Source of the DNA: Gigaspora rosea
Lineage: Eukaryota > Glomeromycota > Glomeromycetes > Diversisporales > Gigasporaceae
Direction of reading: 5' to 3'
DNA: 64,000 nt
Assembly: GCA_003550325.1 (NCBI GenBank)
Contig: QKWP01000516.1
Span: 73,979-137,978, forward strand
The notes below the pieces were generated by a model, which did not search any database, had not been told where the DNA came from, and was given only the letters and a program-made list of their open reading frames with translations. The translations under genes and the position numbers were made by a program. Of the stretch, positions 30,363 through 42,700 are shown one piece after another; the stretch's first letter is position 1, and each line of letters starts with the position of its first letter.

Positions 30363-33300
30363 TTATTCATTAATTTCTATATGCTTCTCTTTCAAGACCG
30401 CTTCAGCTTCTGAATGACCATTTAATGCGGCCAATTTTAAATATTTAATGCCCAATTCTGCATTTGAATAAGACGATAATTTCCCATTTAAATGCATAAA
30501 ACCCAAATTATATTGAGCCATAGCATTTCCGGCATCAGCTGCTTTTGTCATATATCCAATGAACCTTTCACGGTCAAGTTTCACGCCTGAATTCTTATCT
30601 GTCATCAAAAGTGCATATCGGAAGCAAGCATCTGTATTATTATCTTCTGCGGCTTCTTTAAATAATTCTGCAGCTTGTACTATATCTTTTGTTACAAATA
30701 TTCCATCAGCTAGATAACGTCCCTTCCAAAATTTTGCAATGCTACTTCCTAACTCGGCATGATATTTGAAAATATTCCAGGCGGTTTCATAAGCTTTATT
30801 TTTGTGATAAACAATGCCATCTTCAAGTGATTTTATTAAGGATACTTCAGGTGACTTTGATCCATCTAGGTCGAAATAACCATCCGGATAAAGTGAAGTC
30901 TGATAGTGTGGTTGATCACACGTTAATGATAAGTTATGAAGTTTTTTAAACATATCAGCAAGTAAAATTCTTTCTTTTGGATTTCCTTTCCAGGCTTAAT
31001 AATGCATTACAGTATAAAATAAAATTTTTATTAAAAATATAATAATGGCTATTTGTAATTTCTCTAAATAAAATATTTTTACCTGCAATGATGATTTCCT
31101 TTAATCCCTTCTGAATTCTTTGATGTTCTAAAGTTGCTTGTCCAAAAGTGATCTTTTCGCGGTCGTCATTTTTAACAATTTCCATTATTTTAAACATATC
31201 CAAATCTTTATATGGAATTTTTTCGAATGTCAATTCCCAAAGTAACATTCCAAAACTATAATATTTCGTAAGAGATATTATTAAGAGAATTAAATCTTCA
31301 ATAATTACTTATAAAATATTAGTGATCCAATATCGATGTTATCGTATATTTTATAATCATGACCATAATATGCCAAAAAAATTTATTCCCCGGGACGGTG
31401 GGAATAATGAAATATTTCCCCAGTGGCATATGTGGGACGCTTTGCGCCCCATAAGTGCGCCACTGGGGGAATATTTTAATTATTTCCCCGACACGGAGTG
31501 AATAAAGGAGTTATTCAACGTTTCATATGACGACATGACAGGGACTCGTGTTATTAATTATTTTTATCATTTTCTTACATTTTTAACTTTTCGGGGAAAT
31601 AACCAATGCCTTTATCACTGGGGTGTGCGGCGCACTATGTAAATCAAAATTATGTATGGTATCATAGTGAAGTCTATTATGACAGATTTTTAAGTGATTG
31701 TCGATTGATAAACTATAAACTAATATACGCAATGATCGATAAGTATTTTTATATATAAAACTTATATATAAAGCTAGGTCACACTTTTTTAGATGCACCG
31801 ACTGCAATTTTTCTTTTCTGCCGGAAATTTCAATATAAATCGACTCTTTCTTATTACGACTATAAAGTAATAGAATCTTTTTTTAAAAAATATTTATGGA
31901 AAAATTTTTTTTTTCTCAAAACGATTTTAATTTTATACTTTATTTGGTTTGCTGAGCGAATTTTTAAATGAATTGGTAAATTTTTCCTTTATTAAAATGC
32001 AAATTTCGTTCTATTGTCCAGTTCTTTAAAACTTGCTATTAATTTTCTCAAAATTTCATATTGGAATTATGTGCCGTTAAAGCTGGGCATCTAATTAAAT
32101 CCAGAAACATGGGTATATATAGGTCAAATAAACAGCGATTTCACTTAAAAAATGCAGGTTTTAAAAAACATCAAAAAAAATGCAAGCGAATCGGCAAAAA
32201 ACACCACTTCAAAAACTAAATTTACAGCAAATATTTTCAATAATTTATTAAATTAAAATGTCATTTTTTACATCAATATTAATTAATTATTTACATCAAT
32301 ATTAATTAATTATTTTTAACTGTATTAGCGTAGCATTAGTTGTAGCGGCATTGTAATTAATAAATTAATAGGTGATCATCATGGTTGCACAAAAACTTAA
32401 AAAAATCTTTGATAATAGATTTTTTTTTATATGATACCATACATAATTTTGTTTTACATAGTGCGCCGCACACCCCACTTTATCAACCCGACTTTATTTG
32501 TTATCACCCCGTGGAAATAACAAATAAGAAGAAAAAAAGAAAAAAATTTATGATAAAAATTATAAAAATATTATGATTAATAATACGTAAATCCCCGTCA
32601 TGCGATCATAATGAGACGTGGAATAACGAGAAATAAAATCATGATCATAAAATGTTTGCACGATAACTATTATTATATACAGTGGGCAAAATATCAAGTA
32701 AATTAAATATTGACCTGAAAATTTCACATTTAAAGTTATATCGATTCCCAGACATTTTTTCAGGTGCCATCCAATTCACTATATCCTTTACATTTTCAAT
32801 GTATGTAGTATTTTGGTCTGTTTCACGAGAATATCGGAAATTCGCAATTTTTGGTTGATGTCGCATGGTCATCTAACAATTAATGAATAAGAACACAAAA
32901 TTATACTCAAAAAATACAAGCCTAAAATAAGCTTTTTGAAAATATAAAAATATCTACCATAATGTTTTTGCACCTAATGTCATGATGAAGGATATCACAA
33001 CTTTGCAAAAATATCAAACCTCGACAAATATCTAAAGAGATGTGAATTTTTTCTTCCCAACTGATGTCATTTTTTTCATATAATTCTTTGAGATTTCCTT
33101 TATCCGCCCATTCAAACACCATCACTTGGTCATCATTCACATTAGAGAGACCATAGAATTTTAAAATATTTGGACACTCTTTTAATTTTCCTAAAATTAC
33201 AAGTTGTGCTTGAATCCTTTGACTCCCTGATGACCCGTTGTCTATGACATTTGTAAATTTGCACGCAACATCATTTCCTCGGTATATCTTTTTAACAATA

Positions 33301-34127
33301 GATTTCTTGGTAAGGTTTGTTCCCATGTCGGGAAGATCATCTAATTCTTTTGGATTAATTTTAACTGCTTTCAAGTTTATCGTATTATTAGGATCATGGA
33401 TTAAATGATTTACTTTTTTATTGATAATCTGCACTTCGTCAATAACTGTGTTGATTTTCGACTCCACGTCTGTAACACCTCCAGCAATTATTTCCAAAAA
33501 CTAAGAATAAAAAAAAACATTATTACTTATATAGAAAACATTTTTAAGGTATTCATAAATTTTTACCTGTTTCATCTCTTCAATGTCACTATTAAGGTAT
33601 TCTTGATCTAATTTTCTTTGTTGTTCATTAAAAATAGACATCGTGAAATGTAAATCATCCATACTTCGATCAAACTCAGAAATCAATTTTTCAAACGTTT
33701 CTTTAACCGAATTTGCAAATGCATATCTCTTCCAGCTTGTCAAATTTGAAACATCATTCATGAAATTTTTTATTTTTTTTAATATTTCTACAAATCGGTA
33801 GAATGCTTTATAATCACAAATTCTAGGTTGAAGTTGTAAGATTTCAACATTGACCTTTGCAATATTAACTCTAACCAATAGTGAAGCACATATATTTTTA
33901 TTATGCTTAGCATTTTCATAGATCTTTAATGCTTCAGCTACAATTACAAATACAGAACTAATTAGAGGAACAAATGGTTGTGTAGCTTCAGCTAATTTTC
34001 CAGCTAAACTTAGGCTGCATTTTAAGACCTCGGAATTAGTGTCTAAAGTATCCATGTTTCGTACATCGTCGATATCCATGTTTCGTACATCGTCGATGTC
34101 CATTTGTTGCATCTCTTCGGCTGTCAT
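30363..34127 (-). CDS. MLKL-like domain / TKL pseudokinase / Sel1-repeat protein, 688 aa
   Basis: Five exons join in frame: 34127-33567, 33500-32958, 32872-32715, 31255-31083, 30994-30363, all with GT-AG introns (66, 85, 1459 and 88 bp). Residues about 30-190 are an all-helical domain resembling the MLKL N-terminal/HeLo-like four-helix bundle. Residues about 210-470 are a TKL kinase fold: VACK supplies the ATP-site Lys and HHDIRCKN the catalytic loop, but no glycine loop is evident and DFG is replaced by NFR, so it is probably a pseudokinase. The C-terminal ~180 residues carry about three Sel1-type helical repeats. The N-terminus has a duplicated MDIDDVRN. A signalling or cell-death-related role is possible by analogy with MLKL but is inference. 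Confidence 0.85.
31379..31506. mobile_element. Small foldback element in intron
   Basis: Arms with ATTTCCCCAGTGGC/GCCACTGGGGGAATATT and TTATTCCCC-type ends fold around GCGCCCCATAAGTGC. Confidence 0.65.
31618..32477. mobile_element. hAT-like non-autonomous element in intron, 860 bp
   Basis: Inverted ends with TGGGGTGTGCGGCGCACTA and inward AAAATTATGTATGGTATCAT match for about 45 bases. CTTTATCA (8 bp) flanks both sides (31610-31617, 32478-32485). One terminal base differs between ends. It is itself inside a larger inverted repeat (CTTTTCGGGG/GTGGAAATAAC side arms). Confidence 0.7.
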
Positions 34128-34485
34128 TATTATGCACGAATAAATTTATAAATTTCTAATGTTAATTTAATAATAGAAATTACAAAAAGCTGACTACAGG
34201 ACTATAATGCTTATATGCATCAAAACGTATCACAATGCAGCAATGTCTTGTTTTATTTAAATACTGTAACGGTAAGCTTTTAAATTGACATATCGATATC
34301 GATATGCTACACGAATAACCATAAAGATTAATAGTACGTTATCATTAACCGTATTATGTTTAAATATCGTGGTTTTTCCAGTTCCAATAATCTTTTATTA
34401 TCAAAAGCTAACAATTGGATACGAAGTATTTAATAATTAATTAATGCTGTTACGAATAGCATATTTATGTTTATATCATCTGGGC
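34128..34485. other. 5' flank of the MLKL-like gene
   Basis: AT-rich; a CGATATCGATATGC alternating stretch at about 34292. No gene or confident promoter element is seen. Confidence 0.35.
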
Positions 34486-34740
34486 AGACCTTTTTGATGG
34501 TCGTTCATTTGATATTAAACTTTCAGTTGATATTCGCAGAGGATTACGACCAGAATTTTGGTGATGGAACTCCAAAATGTTACTAAAAGATGTATGGACG
34601 CAGATCCACAGAAACGACCTACTGCATCATCTTTGGAGTTATATTCGTAACACTATGAACCTGATAAACTACGAATAAATATGAATTCTTGACTGCTGAT
34701 GAAGCTATTAAAACATTGCCGGATATTATACGAAAACATC
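34486..34740 (+). pseudogene. TKL kinase C-lobe relic
   Basis: Three-frame reading of the plus strand gives, in order, SVDIRRGLRPEF, a stop, then CMDADPQKRPTASSLE and a tail FLTADEAIKTLPDI, the end of the kinase domain and C-terminal tail seen in the local TKL family. An internal stop and frame changes (near 34560 and 34690) show it is dead. It is head-to-head with the MLKL-like gene and ends at a MITE. Confidence 0.75.
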
Positions 34741-34744
34741 AAGT

Positions 34745-34887
34745 CATATGGGTAAGGTGTTGAGAAAAGGAACGAAATTGACAAAAAAAAAGATCAATTT
34801 TTATGTTATAAATTAATTTATGTAAAAAAAAAACTCTTTTGAAAAAATTGTTAATTTCGTCCCTTTTTCCAGCACCTAGCCCATATG
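34745..34887. mobile_element. CATATGGG-ended MITE, 143 bp
   Basis: Inverted ends CATATGGGTAAGGTG.TG and CATATGGGCTAGGTGCTG match loosely for about 35 bases (AAGG.ACGAAATT inward). The terminal CATATGGG is shared with the 1.1 kb element at 57692. Confidence 0.7.
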
Positions 34888-35059
34888 GGACCTTTGCAGT
34901 AGAAAAGGCGGATACTACCCCAAAAATAAAAATTAAGCTTTTGCCAAATTCGAATATAATTTGCACGGGAAATATTTTTTAATTATAAACTCAAATATCT
35001 CAAAATAAACACCCCATATGTCATTGATCAAAAAAATTCGATAAGTTTATTAGTAGACT

Positions 35060-35660
35060 ACATATAGTTTTGATTTACTTAGTTGACCGACCATCCCAAT
35101 GCATCGCCAAATAATATAAATTGTGCAGAAGCAGCACACGCTATGAGTAATCGTAAGCAACTTAAATTAATGACGGCAATATTAAAGTTTGTCTATATTT
35201 ATATAATTTTTTTATATTATATATATATACTCATTACTTAATTTTTTTTATGTAGATGAAAAAAAATTAGATATGTGTAATTTTAAAAGAATTAATATAA
35301 AAGCTAACTATAATGTTAATATAAGCGGTCAAGATAAAGGTGGTATTGCAAAAAAAAAAAAGGCAATTAATTAAATTTTATTTAGTTTTAATATCTACAT
35401 TTATTATTAAATTGTATATATTTTTTTATACCAATACTATAGCTAAACAGCAATCTAAAGCTGGTTTTTCAATGAAACGACAAAATAAAAAACAATGAAT
35501 ATCAAAAGTAATTGATGCACCACAAGAATCTCAAAAAATTAATTCGAACGATAATGAATCTAAAAAATCGGGTATGATGATGATGGAAAAGTTATGATTG
35601 CGGTAAAGAAAAATTAAGGGAATTACGAATTTCTAACGCGTGAATATGGTCTTGAATAAT
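35060..35660 (+). pseudogene. Relic of an unrecognised gene family (copy A)
   Basis: The plus strand gives an open stretch ending AMSNRKQLKLMTAILK (about 35090-35186), a possible 77-bp intron, then KKLDMCNFKRINIKANY (about 35262-35360), another possible intron, then AKQQSKAGFSMKRQNKK followed by stops and a degenerate KLREL.ISN tail near 35615-35650. Basic, Lys/Gln-rich pieces with the same order occur in both arms of the palindrome (about 58880-59185 and the complement of 62240-62560). I do not recognise the family. Confidence 0.5.
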
Positions 35661-36874
35661 AAGTATTAGGTGCGCGCATGTGTGAGAAAATAATCAAATA
35701 TTTAAACTTGTTTAGATATAGTGATTGTGTCACAAATATTTGGTAAAAGCCTGTTTAAAGGCTGGATAAGCGATTATTATTAATAAAATTTATATATTAC
35801 AATAAATATTGTTTTTCGATCAATTGCCACTGCTCATTACAGCATTATTAATTAATTTATCGATTGTATCATATAATTGTTAAATTAATTTTCTTGTCGT
35901 TATCGATTGTATAAATATGACATATATATTTAAGCGATTAACTCCCGACTCCGATTAAATTATTAATTAATTATCGCAAATCACGTGTACAAGCCATCGA
36001 TAAAAAATTTATAAATAATATAACCGACTCAAAAATTTTTTATACATATAAGTATACTATACGCTTTTTAAAAAAATAATTTTTTTATACGTACAAGTAT
36101 ACCATACGCTTTTCCTTTTTTAGTGGTCTACACAACGTCTTTCATGGCTATACGATTATTTGCTACACCGGTTTTGAACTTGGTGGAATGTAATAGACCA
36201 GGGGGGAGGGGGTCTTGTATACGGCGATTTACGGTACTTTTTATTTACATTGATCTTTGTTAATAATTAAAGGATAGCTAGGTATATAAATAAATAAAAT
36301 TAAAAATTCTATAAACTACGTGTCTGGGCGAACCATAACTTTTTTCTAATTATAATGCGGTAATTAATTAATAACACATGTTAGGGTTAGATATAGCCAA
36401 GTTATTAAATAGTTAGAGAATAGCAGCAAAATTAGTTTTATCCAAAGTGATATTTAGCAACTTATATAAAATGTTTTAAGAAAATAAATATAAGATTAAA
36501 TATTAAAAGTATATAAGTTAAATATTTAGTTTTATAATAAAATTTTGATTATTTAATTTTTTGGATTTTTGGTTTATTTTTTTATATAAAATTATTATAT
36601 TATTGAATCAGATTTTTAGAGAAAATTTAGAACATCCTATTTTTTTAACTGTTTTTTTTTTATAACAAACTTGTTTAAATTTAAAATTTTGAATAAAACA
36701 AATATATATATATATATTAATCATATAGGATAGATTTTTTTCATAGACACAACATATATTAGCTTTATTCAGAAATTGTTATTTTTATTAATCAAATATT
36801 AAAAATTTGAAAAAAAAGGTTTTATAAAAAATTTTCATAACTACTGTATTACAAATTAAAGTTTTGCAGCTAAA
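35661..36874. other. AT-rich intergenic stretch
   Basis: No gene is identified. A short G-run lies at about 36199 and a TA microsatellite at about 36705. A short minus-strand open patch at about 36125-36190 is too small to name. Confidence 0.4.
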
Positions 36875-37183
36875 TCACAAAGGAGATTGCAATAATGAAA
36901 ATATTTCTTGAATAGTATATGTTGTCACTAAACATCCATCATTAAATGTCGAAAATTGGTCGAATAATTTGTTAAAGTTAAAATCTCTAAGGAACAGTGT
37001 GTCTCCACCAACTATAAGCAAGTCGTTATTAAAAGTTTAAAATAATTCAACCCAACCTCCTACAGGTAATAAAGCTTTTGGACTTCCAAGAAGATGTGAA
37101 TATTTTTGACTAGTATCTTGAAGAATGTCTCGCTGAAGTTGAGTTCCATAACCGGCGCCCAGTATTAAAATTTTAAAATTCAT
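36875..37183 (-). pseudogene. Sugar nucleotidyltransferase-like relic
   Basis: The minus strand from an ATG at 37183 reads KILILGAGYGTQLQRD, then SPKALLPVGGW, an internal TAA at about 37037, then VGGDTLFLRDF and a short tail with a stop at 36875. This resembles the N-terminal part of NTP-transferase enzymes (G-x-G-x-R signature, PKALLPVGG, a D-containing motif), which form nucleotide sugars. The signature Arg is Gln here, about 40-60 residues between the PVGG and GGD motifs are missing, and the C-terminal half is absent. Confidence 0.65.
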
Positions 37184-38351
37184 TGAGTCGGTACGTACGT
37201 GTGTATGGAGTGTGCGATATTATGTATAAACTAGCGACCAAGGAGTGTTAATCATAAAAAAAAATTATCAAACTTTGCATAGTACGTAGTATGCTTTAGG
37301 AAAAAAGATAGTTTTCACTTCAAACATTTGTAACTTACAATATAATTAGTATTCTTTATTATAATAAAGAATTTTGTTATTTCATATTTTTATAATCTCT
37401 ATATTTTTTTCTTTTACGCCAAAACCTTTGAAGTATCTTATTTTGAAAATTTTGAAATGGCGTTTTAAGACTATCGACAAAATCAAACTTGAAATTTGAT
37501 TGGTTGGAATTCATGTTATTATCTACATAAACTCAATGCCAAGATTTTTTTGCTATACATTTAACAATTAATTATTCCCATCTATCTATTTTATTGAATA
37601 TGGATTGAATTATCATAACCCATTTAAAGATCTAAACTGAATTCGCTTTCGAGACACGTTCGAACCCAATCATTGCTTAGAAGTTTTTTTTTTACATATT
37701 TTAATATAGTCTATTGATAATGGCCAAATGGTGTTTAAATTTCATTCAGAAAATGTAGAGAGGCTAATTTTCACTTTATTTTATTTTCTAACTAGATGTT
37801 ACCCTAAGAAATGATTATAAAATATTGATCACAGTTTCAATATAAAGTTGTGGTTCAGAGCCTTAATATTTAGATTTTAATTTTTATAGCTTTCTTTAAA
37901 AAATTTATAAAATATATCCATATATCATTTAACAACAGTAATAAATAATTTTAATATTTATTACAGTATTTCAATATTCGTTTAATAAATTTATATACAG
38001 TGTTTAAATTTAGTAATTTTTTTATTATAAAATATCTTTAATAGAACTTTTTAACTACCATTTCGCCGACAATTTACACTAAATTATAAGTCAGGCCAAT
38101 CCTAACTTAAATTGGTCAACTTTTGTCTACAAAACAATTGTTATCAAAGTTGCGTTATATCTTTTCTCTCTTTAGGCATGCACGCACATGAAAATATATA
38201 GCAATTGCTAAATTATTGTATTATAGCATGGAAATAATAAATAGAATGCTTCCAATTCAATAACTTTCTTTTACTTGATTTAATAATCTAAATACCAATA
38301 TAAAATAAGTGATAAATTTGGTTAGTTATAAGTAAATCAAATATTACTTAC
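37184..38351. other. Intergenic, contains one arm of a dispersed inverted duplication
   Basis: Bases about 37320-37852 match the reverse complement of 46665-47045, with about 130 extra bases at 37540-37670. Nothing coding is seen. Further 3' exons of the adjoining kinase relic could lie here but were not recognised. Confidence 0.5.
37320..37852. repeat. Inverted duplication, left copy
   Basis: It shares long runs with the complement of 46665-47045, for example AACTTGAAATTTGATTGGTT, TATCTACATAAACTCAAT and AAAATATTGATCACAGTT. The two copies enclose the kinase relic, the intron-like array and the SPRY-TPR gene. Confidence 0.75.
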
Positions 38352-39710
38352 CATCGGGAACTTCAAAATTAATGCGTTGACTGGGTTGACTTGCTAAAAT
38401 ATATACATATAAATATACTAAAATTACAGTTTAAATTCAGTTTAAGAAAATAAATATCATTACCTGCATTTTCTATTATTGACAGATTCGAAATTTTTAC
38501 AATTAATAACATATTACTAACTTTATAAAAAATATAATGTTATTACCTGGTTTAGGAAGTTTTGAAAGAACCAAAAGTCTACTTGTATAAATAGCTTGTG
38601 GATGTGTCTGATATTTAACTTTATCATATGTTACGAAATTTTTGTCTAAATCTTTAATATTTTGAACTTGCCTATATAATTCAGTTTTTTCATTTTTCAG
38701 ATTTTCAAAAAAATGATCTAGTGTATCAGCTAATTCACTAGCAGTTGGTCGGTTTTGAGGATCTGCGTCTAAGCATTTATTCATTAGTTCCAAAAGTAAT
38801 TGAGGAACTTTGCATCTAATTTTAGGTCTGTAACCTAGACAAATACATGTTGCTAAATCTTCATCATGTGGAATATCATGATATGGAGGATATCCAGTAA
38901 AAATTTCTGACATAATTATTCCAAAAGAATAAATATCTGATTTTTGAGTATATTCCTTTCCATGTGTATATAATACCTCTGGAGCAATATAAGAAAGCAC
39001 ACCAAAAAGTGCTTTAGAACTTGAGTCTTGTGACACTGGCTTACATAAGCCAAAATCAGTAATATAAGAACTAAACATATTTTTATTAACTATATTTCCA
39101 GAATGAAAATCTTTATGCACTAGGTTGGCTTTGTGAATTATATTAAGCCCATCAGCTATGTAAAATAAGTTAGCTACTTTAGAAACCCAATCAAATTCAC
39201 TATATTTACTATCTAACAATTTCCTGAGACTTCCCTACTTTCTATATTCCATAACTATCATGTAGTTACCATCTTTTAGGTTCTCGGTTATTCCATAAAT
39301 CGCAATTGCAGAATTGCCTCCATGGTTATGTTGATTTTTAATCTAAAACATTAATTATAATAAATAAAATTATTATACTTTAATAATAATAAATTATAAT
39401 GCTTACTTCTTCTAAAAATACTTGTTTTATATCTTTAGAATTATCAAGGCCCTTTAAACAAACATCTGTTTGTGCATTTCGTTTCCATATATTTTTTTTA
39501 TAGTCAAATCCTATAATATATCCATCAATCCATACTGCTTTAAAAACGGTGCCAAAGCCTCCTTTAGCAAGATACTTTATATTTGTGAATTTGCTAAAAG
39601 GTATCCATTCAATAATGTTTTTAAAAGTCAATGCATTAAGTTGTATTTGTTGAATTAATTGATCAATGTCATAATTATCACTTGTCCAATTACAGAATTC
39701 TTGTTTAAAC
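38352..39710 (-). pseudogene. TKL protein kinase, 5'-truncated with in-frame TAG
   Basis: Recognisable exons: 39710-39407, 39342-38548, and a small tail exon 38393-38352; introns 39343-39406 (64 bp) and others. The sequence opens with the NWTSDN...WIPFSKF linker typical of the local family, then a glycine loop (KGGFGTVFKA), Lys in VCLKG, the hinge MEYRK followed by TAG (about 39237) where a Tyr is expected, the catalytic loop HKDFHSGNIV, DFG, an APE region and helix RPTASEL. Apart from the TAG all catalytic motifs are present. The 5' exons are missing: directly upstream lies the intron-like array, then a Harbinger MITE. The TAG could be a sequencing error, but truncation makes a pseudogene likelier. 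Confidence 0.8.
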
Positions 39711-42700
39711 CTTAATATTAAAAAAAAAAATAATAATTATAATAATAATTAAGATTACAACTATTGATATTTCTGATTTGCTATAAAAAATTCTGGTTTA
39801 CTGTACTTACTTACTATAGTATTACAGTTTATTTAGATATGGTTATATTAGTTTTGTATTGGAATGAATGTGATTTCTATAGTAATTTACTGTAAAAAAT
39901 TCTGGTTTACTGTACTTACTCACTATAGTAATACAAGTTATTTTGATATGGTTTTGTTAGTTTTGTATTGGAATAAACATGATTTCTATAGTAATTTACT
40001 ATAAAAATTTTTGGTTTACTGTACTTACGAGCTTTAGTAATACAAGTTATTTAGTTATAGTTTTGTTAGTTTTGTATTGGAATAAACATGATTTCTATAG
40101 TAATTACTATAAAAACTTCTGGTTTACTAAACTTACTCACTATACATTATTTAAAATATAGTTATATTAGTTTTGTATTGGAACGAACATGATTTCTATA
40201 GTGATTTACTATAAAAAATTCTGGTTTACTGTACTTACGAACTATAGTAATACAAGTTATTTAGATATCATATGGTTATATTAGTTTTGTATTGAAATAA
40301 AAGTAATTTCTATAGTGATTTACTGTAAAAAATTCTTACCGACTATTGTGATGATACAAGTGATTTAGAAATAGTTATATTAGTTTTGTAGTGATTTCTA
40401 TAGTGATTTATTGTAAAAAATTCTTACCGACTATTGTGGTAATACAAGTTATTTGAATATAATTAATGTGATTTTTATAGTGATTTTTATAAAAAATTCT
40501 GGTTTACTGCACTTACTAACTATTGTAGTAAATCAAGTTATTTAGATATAGTTATGTTAGTTTTGTATTGAAATAAATGTGATTTCTATAGTAATTTATT
40601 ATAAAAAATTCTTACCGACTATTGTAATAATCAAGTTATTTAGATATAATTATATTAATTTTGTATTGGAATGAACATGATTTATATAGTAATTTATTGT
40701 AAAAAATTCTTACTGACTATTGTGGCAATACAAGTTATTTAGATATAGTTATATAATTTTGTATTGGAATAAACATGTTTTCTATAGTAATTTACTATAA
40801 AAAATTCTGGTTTACTATACTTACTCACTGTAGTGATACAAGTAATTTAAATATAGTTATATTAGTTTTGTATTGGAATAAATGTGATTTCTATAGTAAT
40901 TTATTATAAAAAATTCTGGTTTACTGTACATACAAGCTATAGTGATACAAGTTATTTAGATATAGTTATATTAGTTTTGTATTTGTATTGGAATGAACAT
41001 GATTTCTATAGTAATTTACTGTAAAAAATTCTTACAGACTATTGTAATAATACAAGTTATTTAGATATAGTTATGTTAGTTTTGTATTGGAATGACATGA
41101 TTTTTTAGTGATTTATTGTAAAAAATTCTTACCGGCTATTGTAGTAATACAAGTTATTTAGATATAGTTTGTTGTTAGTTTTGTATTAGAATGAATGTGA
41201 TTTCTATAGTGATTTACTATAAAAAAATTCTTACAAACTATTGTAGTGATAAAATTTATTTAAATATGGTTATATTAGTTTTGTATTGGAATAAATGTAA
41301 TTTCTATAGTGATTTACTATAAAAAATTCTTACCAACTATTGTAATAATACAAGTTATTTAGATATGTTTTGAATTAGAATAAACATGATTTTATAGTGA
41401 TTTACTGTAAAAAATACTTACAGACTATTGTAGTAAAACAAGTTATTTATGTGATTTCTATATTATAATAATTTACTATAAAAAATTCTGGTTTACTGTA
41501 CTTACTCGCTATAGTGATACAGTTATTTAGATATAATTATATAGTTTTGTATTGAAATAAATGTGATTTCTATAGTGATTTACTATAAAAAATTTCAGTT
41601 TACTATACTTACGAGCTATAGTAATACAAGTTATTTAAATGTGATTATATTAGTTTTGTATTGAAATGAACATGATTTCTATAGTGATCTAATATAAAAA
41701 TTCTTACAGACTATTGTGGTGATACAAGCTATTTAGATATAGTTATGTTAGTATTGTATTGGAGTAAACATGGTTTTATAATAATTTATTGTAAAAAAAT
41801 TCTGGTTTACTGTATTTACTCGCTATAGAATACAAGTTATTTAGATATAGTTATATTAGTTTTGTATTGGAATAGACATGATTTCTATAGTGATTTACTG
41901 TAAAAAAATTCGAATTTACTTTACTTACTTGCTATATTGATACAAGTTATTTAGATATGGTTATGTTGGTTTTTGTATTAGAATGAACATGATTTCTATA
42001 GTGATTTACTGTAAAAAATTTTGGTTTACTATACTTACGAACTATAATGATACAAGTTATTTAGATATAGTTATGTTAGTTTTGTATTGAAATGAATATA
42101 ATTTCTATAGTAATTTACTATAAAAACTTCTGGTTTATGTACTTACGAGCTATAGAGATCCAAGTTATTTAGATATAGTTATTTTAGTTTTGTATTGAAA
42201 TGAATATGATTCTATAGTGATTTACTGTAAAAAATTCTGGTTTACTGTACTTACGAGCTATAGTAATACAAGTTATTTAAATATGGATGTTAGAAATAAA
42301 CATTATTTCTATAGCGATTTATTGTAAAAAATTCTTACCAACTATTGTAATAATACAAGTTATTTAGACATAGCTATGTTAGTTTTGTATTGGAATAAAC
42401 ATAATTTCTATAGTGATTTATTGTAAAAAATTCTTACAGATTATTGTAGTAATACAAGTCATTTGGATATAGTTATATTAGTAAAGAATGTGATACTATA
42501 GTGATTTACTATAAAAAATTCTTACCGACTATTGTAGTAATACAAGTTATTTGGATACCGGTATGGTTATATAAATTATATGTTGGAATAAATATAATTT
42601 CTATAGTGATTTACTGTAAAACATTCTGGTTTACTGTACTTACTCACTATAGTAATACAAGTTATTTAGATATGGTTATGTTAGTTTTAATGTGATTTCT

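Larger units (their letters stand above)
31256..32714 (-). other. 1459-bp intron swollen by nested inverted-repeat elements
   Basis: The donor follows ATTTTCAG at 32714 and the acceptor TATAG ends at 31256. The splice falls between the conserved kinase APE segment and the following WEL helix. The other three introns are 66-88 bp. Inside are a small foldback at 31379-31506, a larger inverted repeat (about 31505-32640), and an 860-bp hAT-like element. Confidence 0.8.

Noticed and set aside
39979..42695. Small open frames in the 40-43 kb repeat, and a CRISPR-like reading of the array
   Set aside because: Frames come from the tandem units. Units are ~100 bp and continuous with only 3-nt gaps, so there are no spacers, and the organism is eukaryotic.
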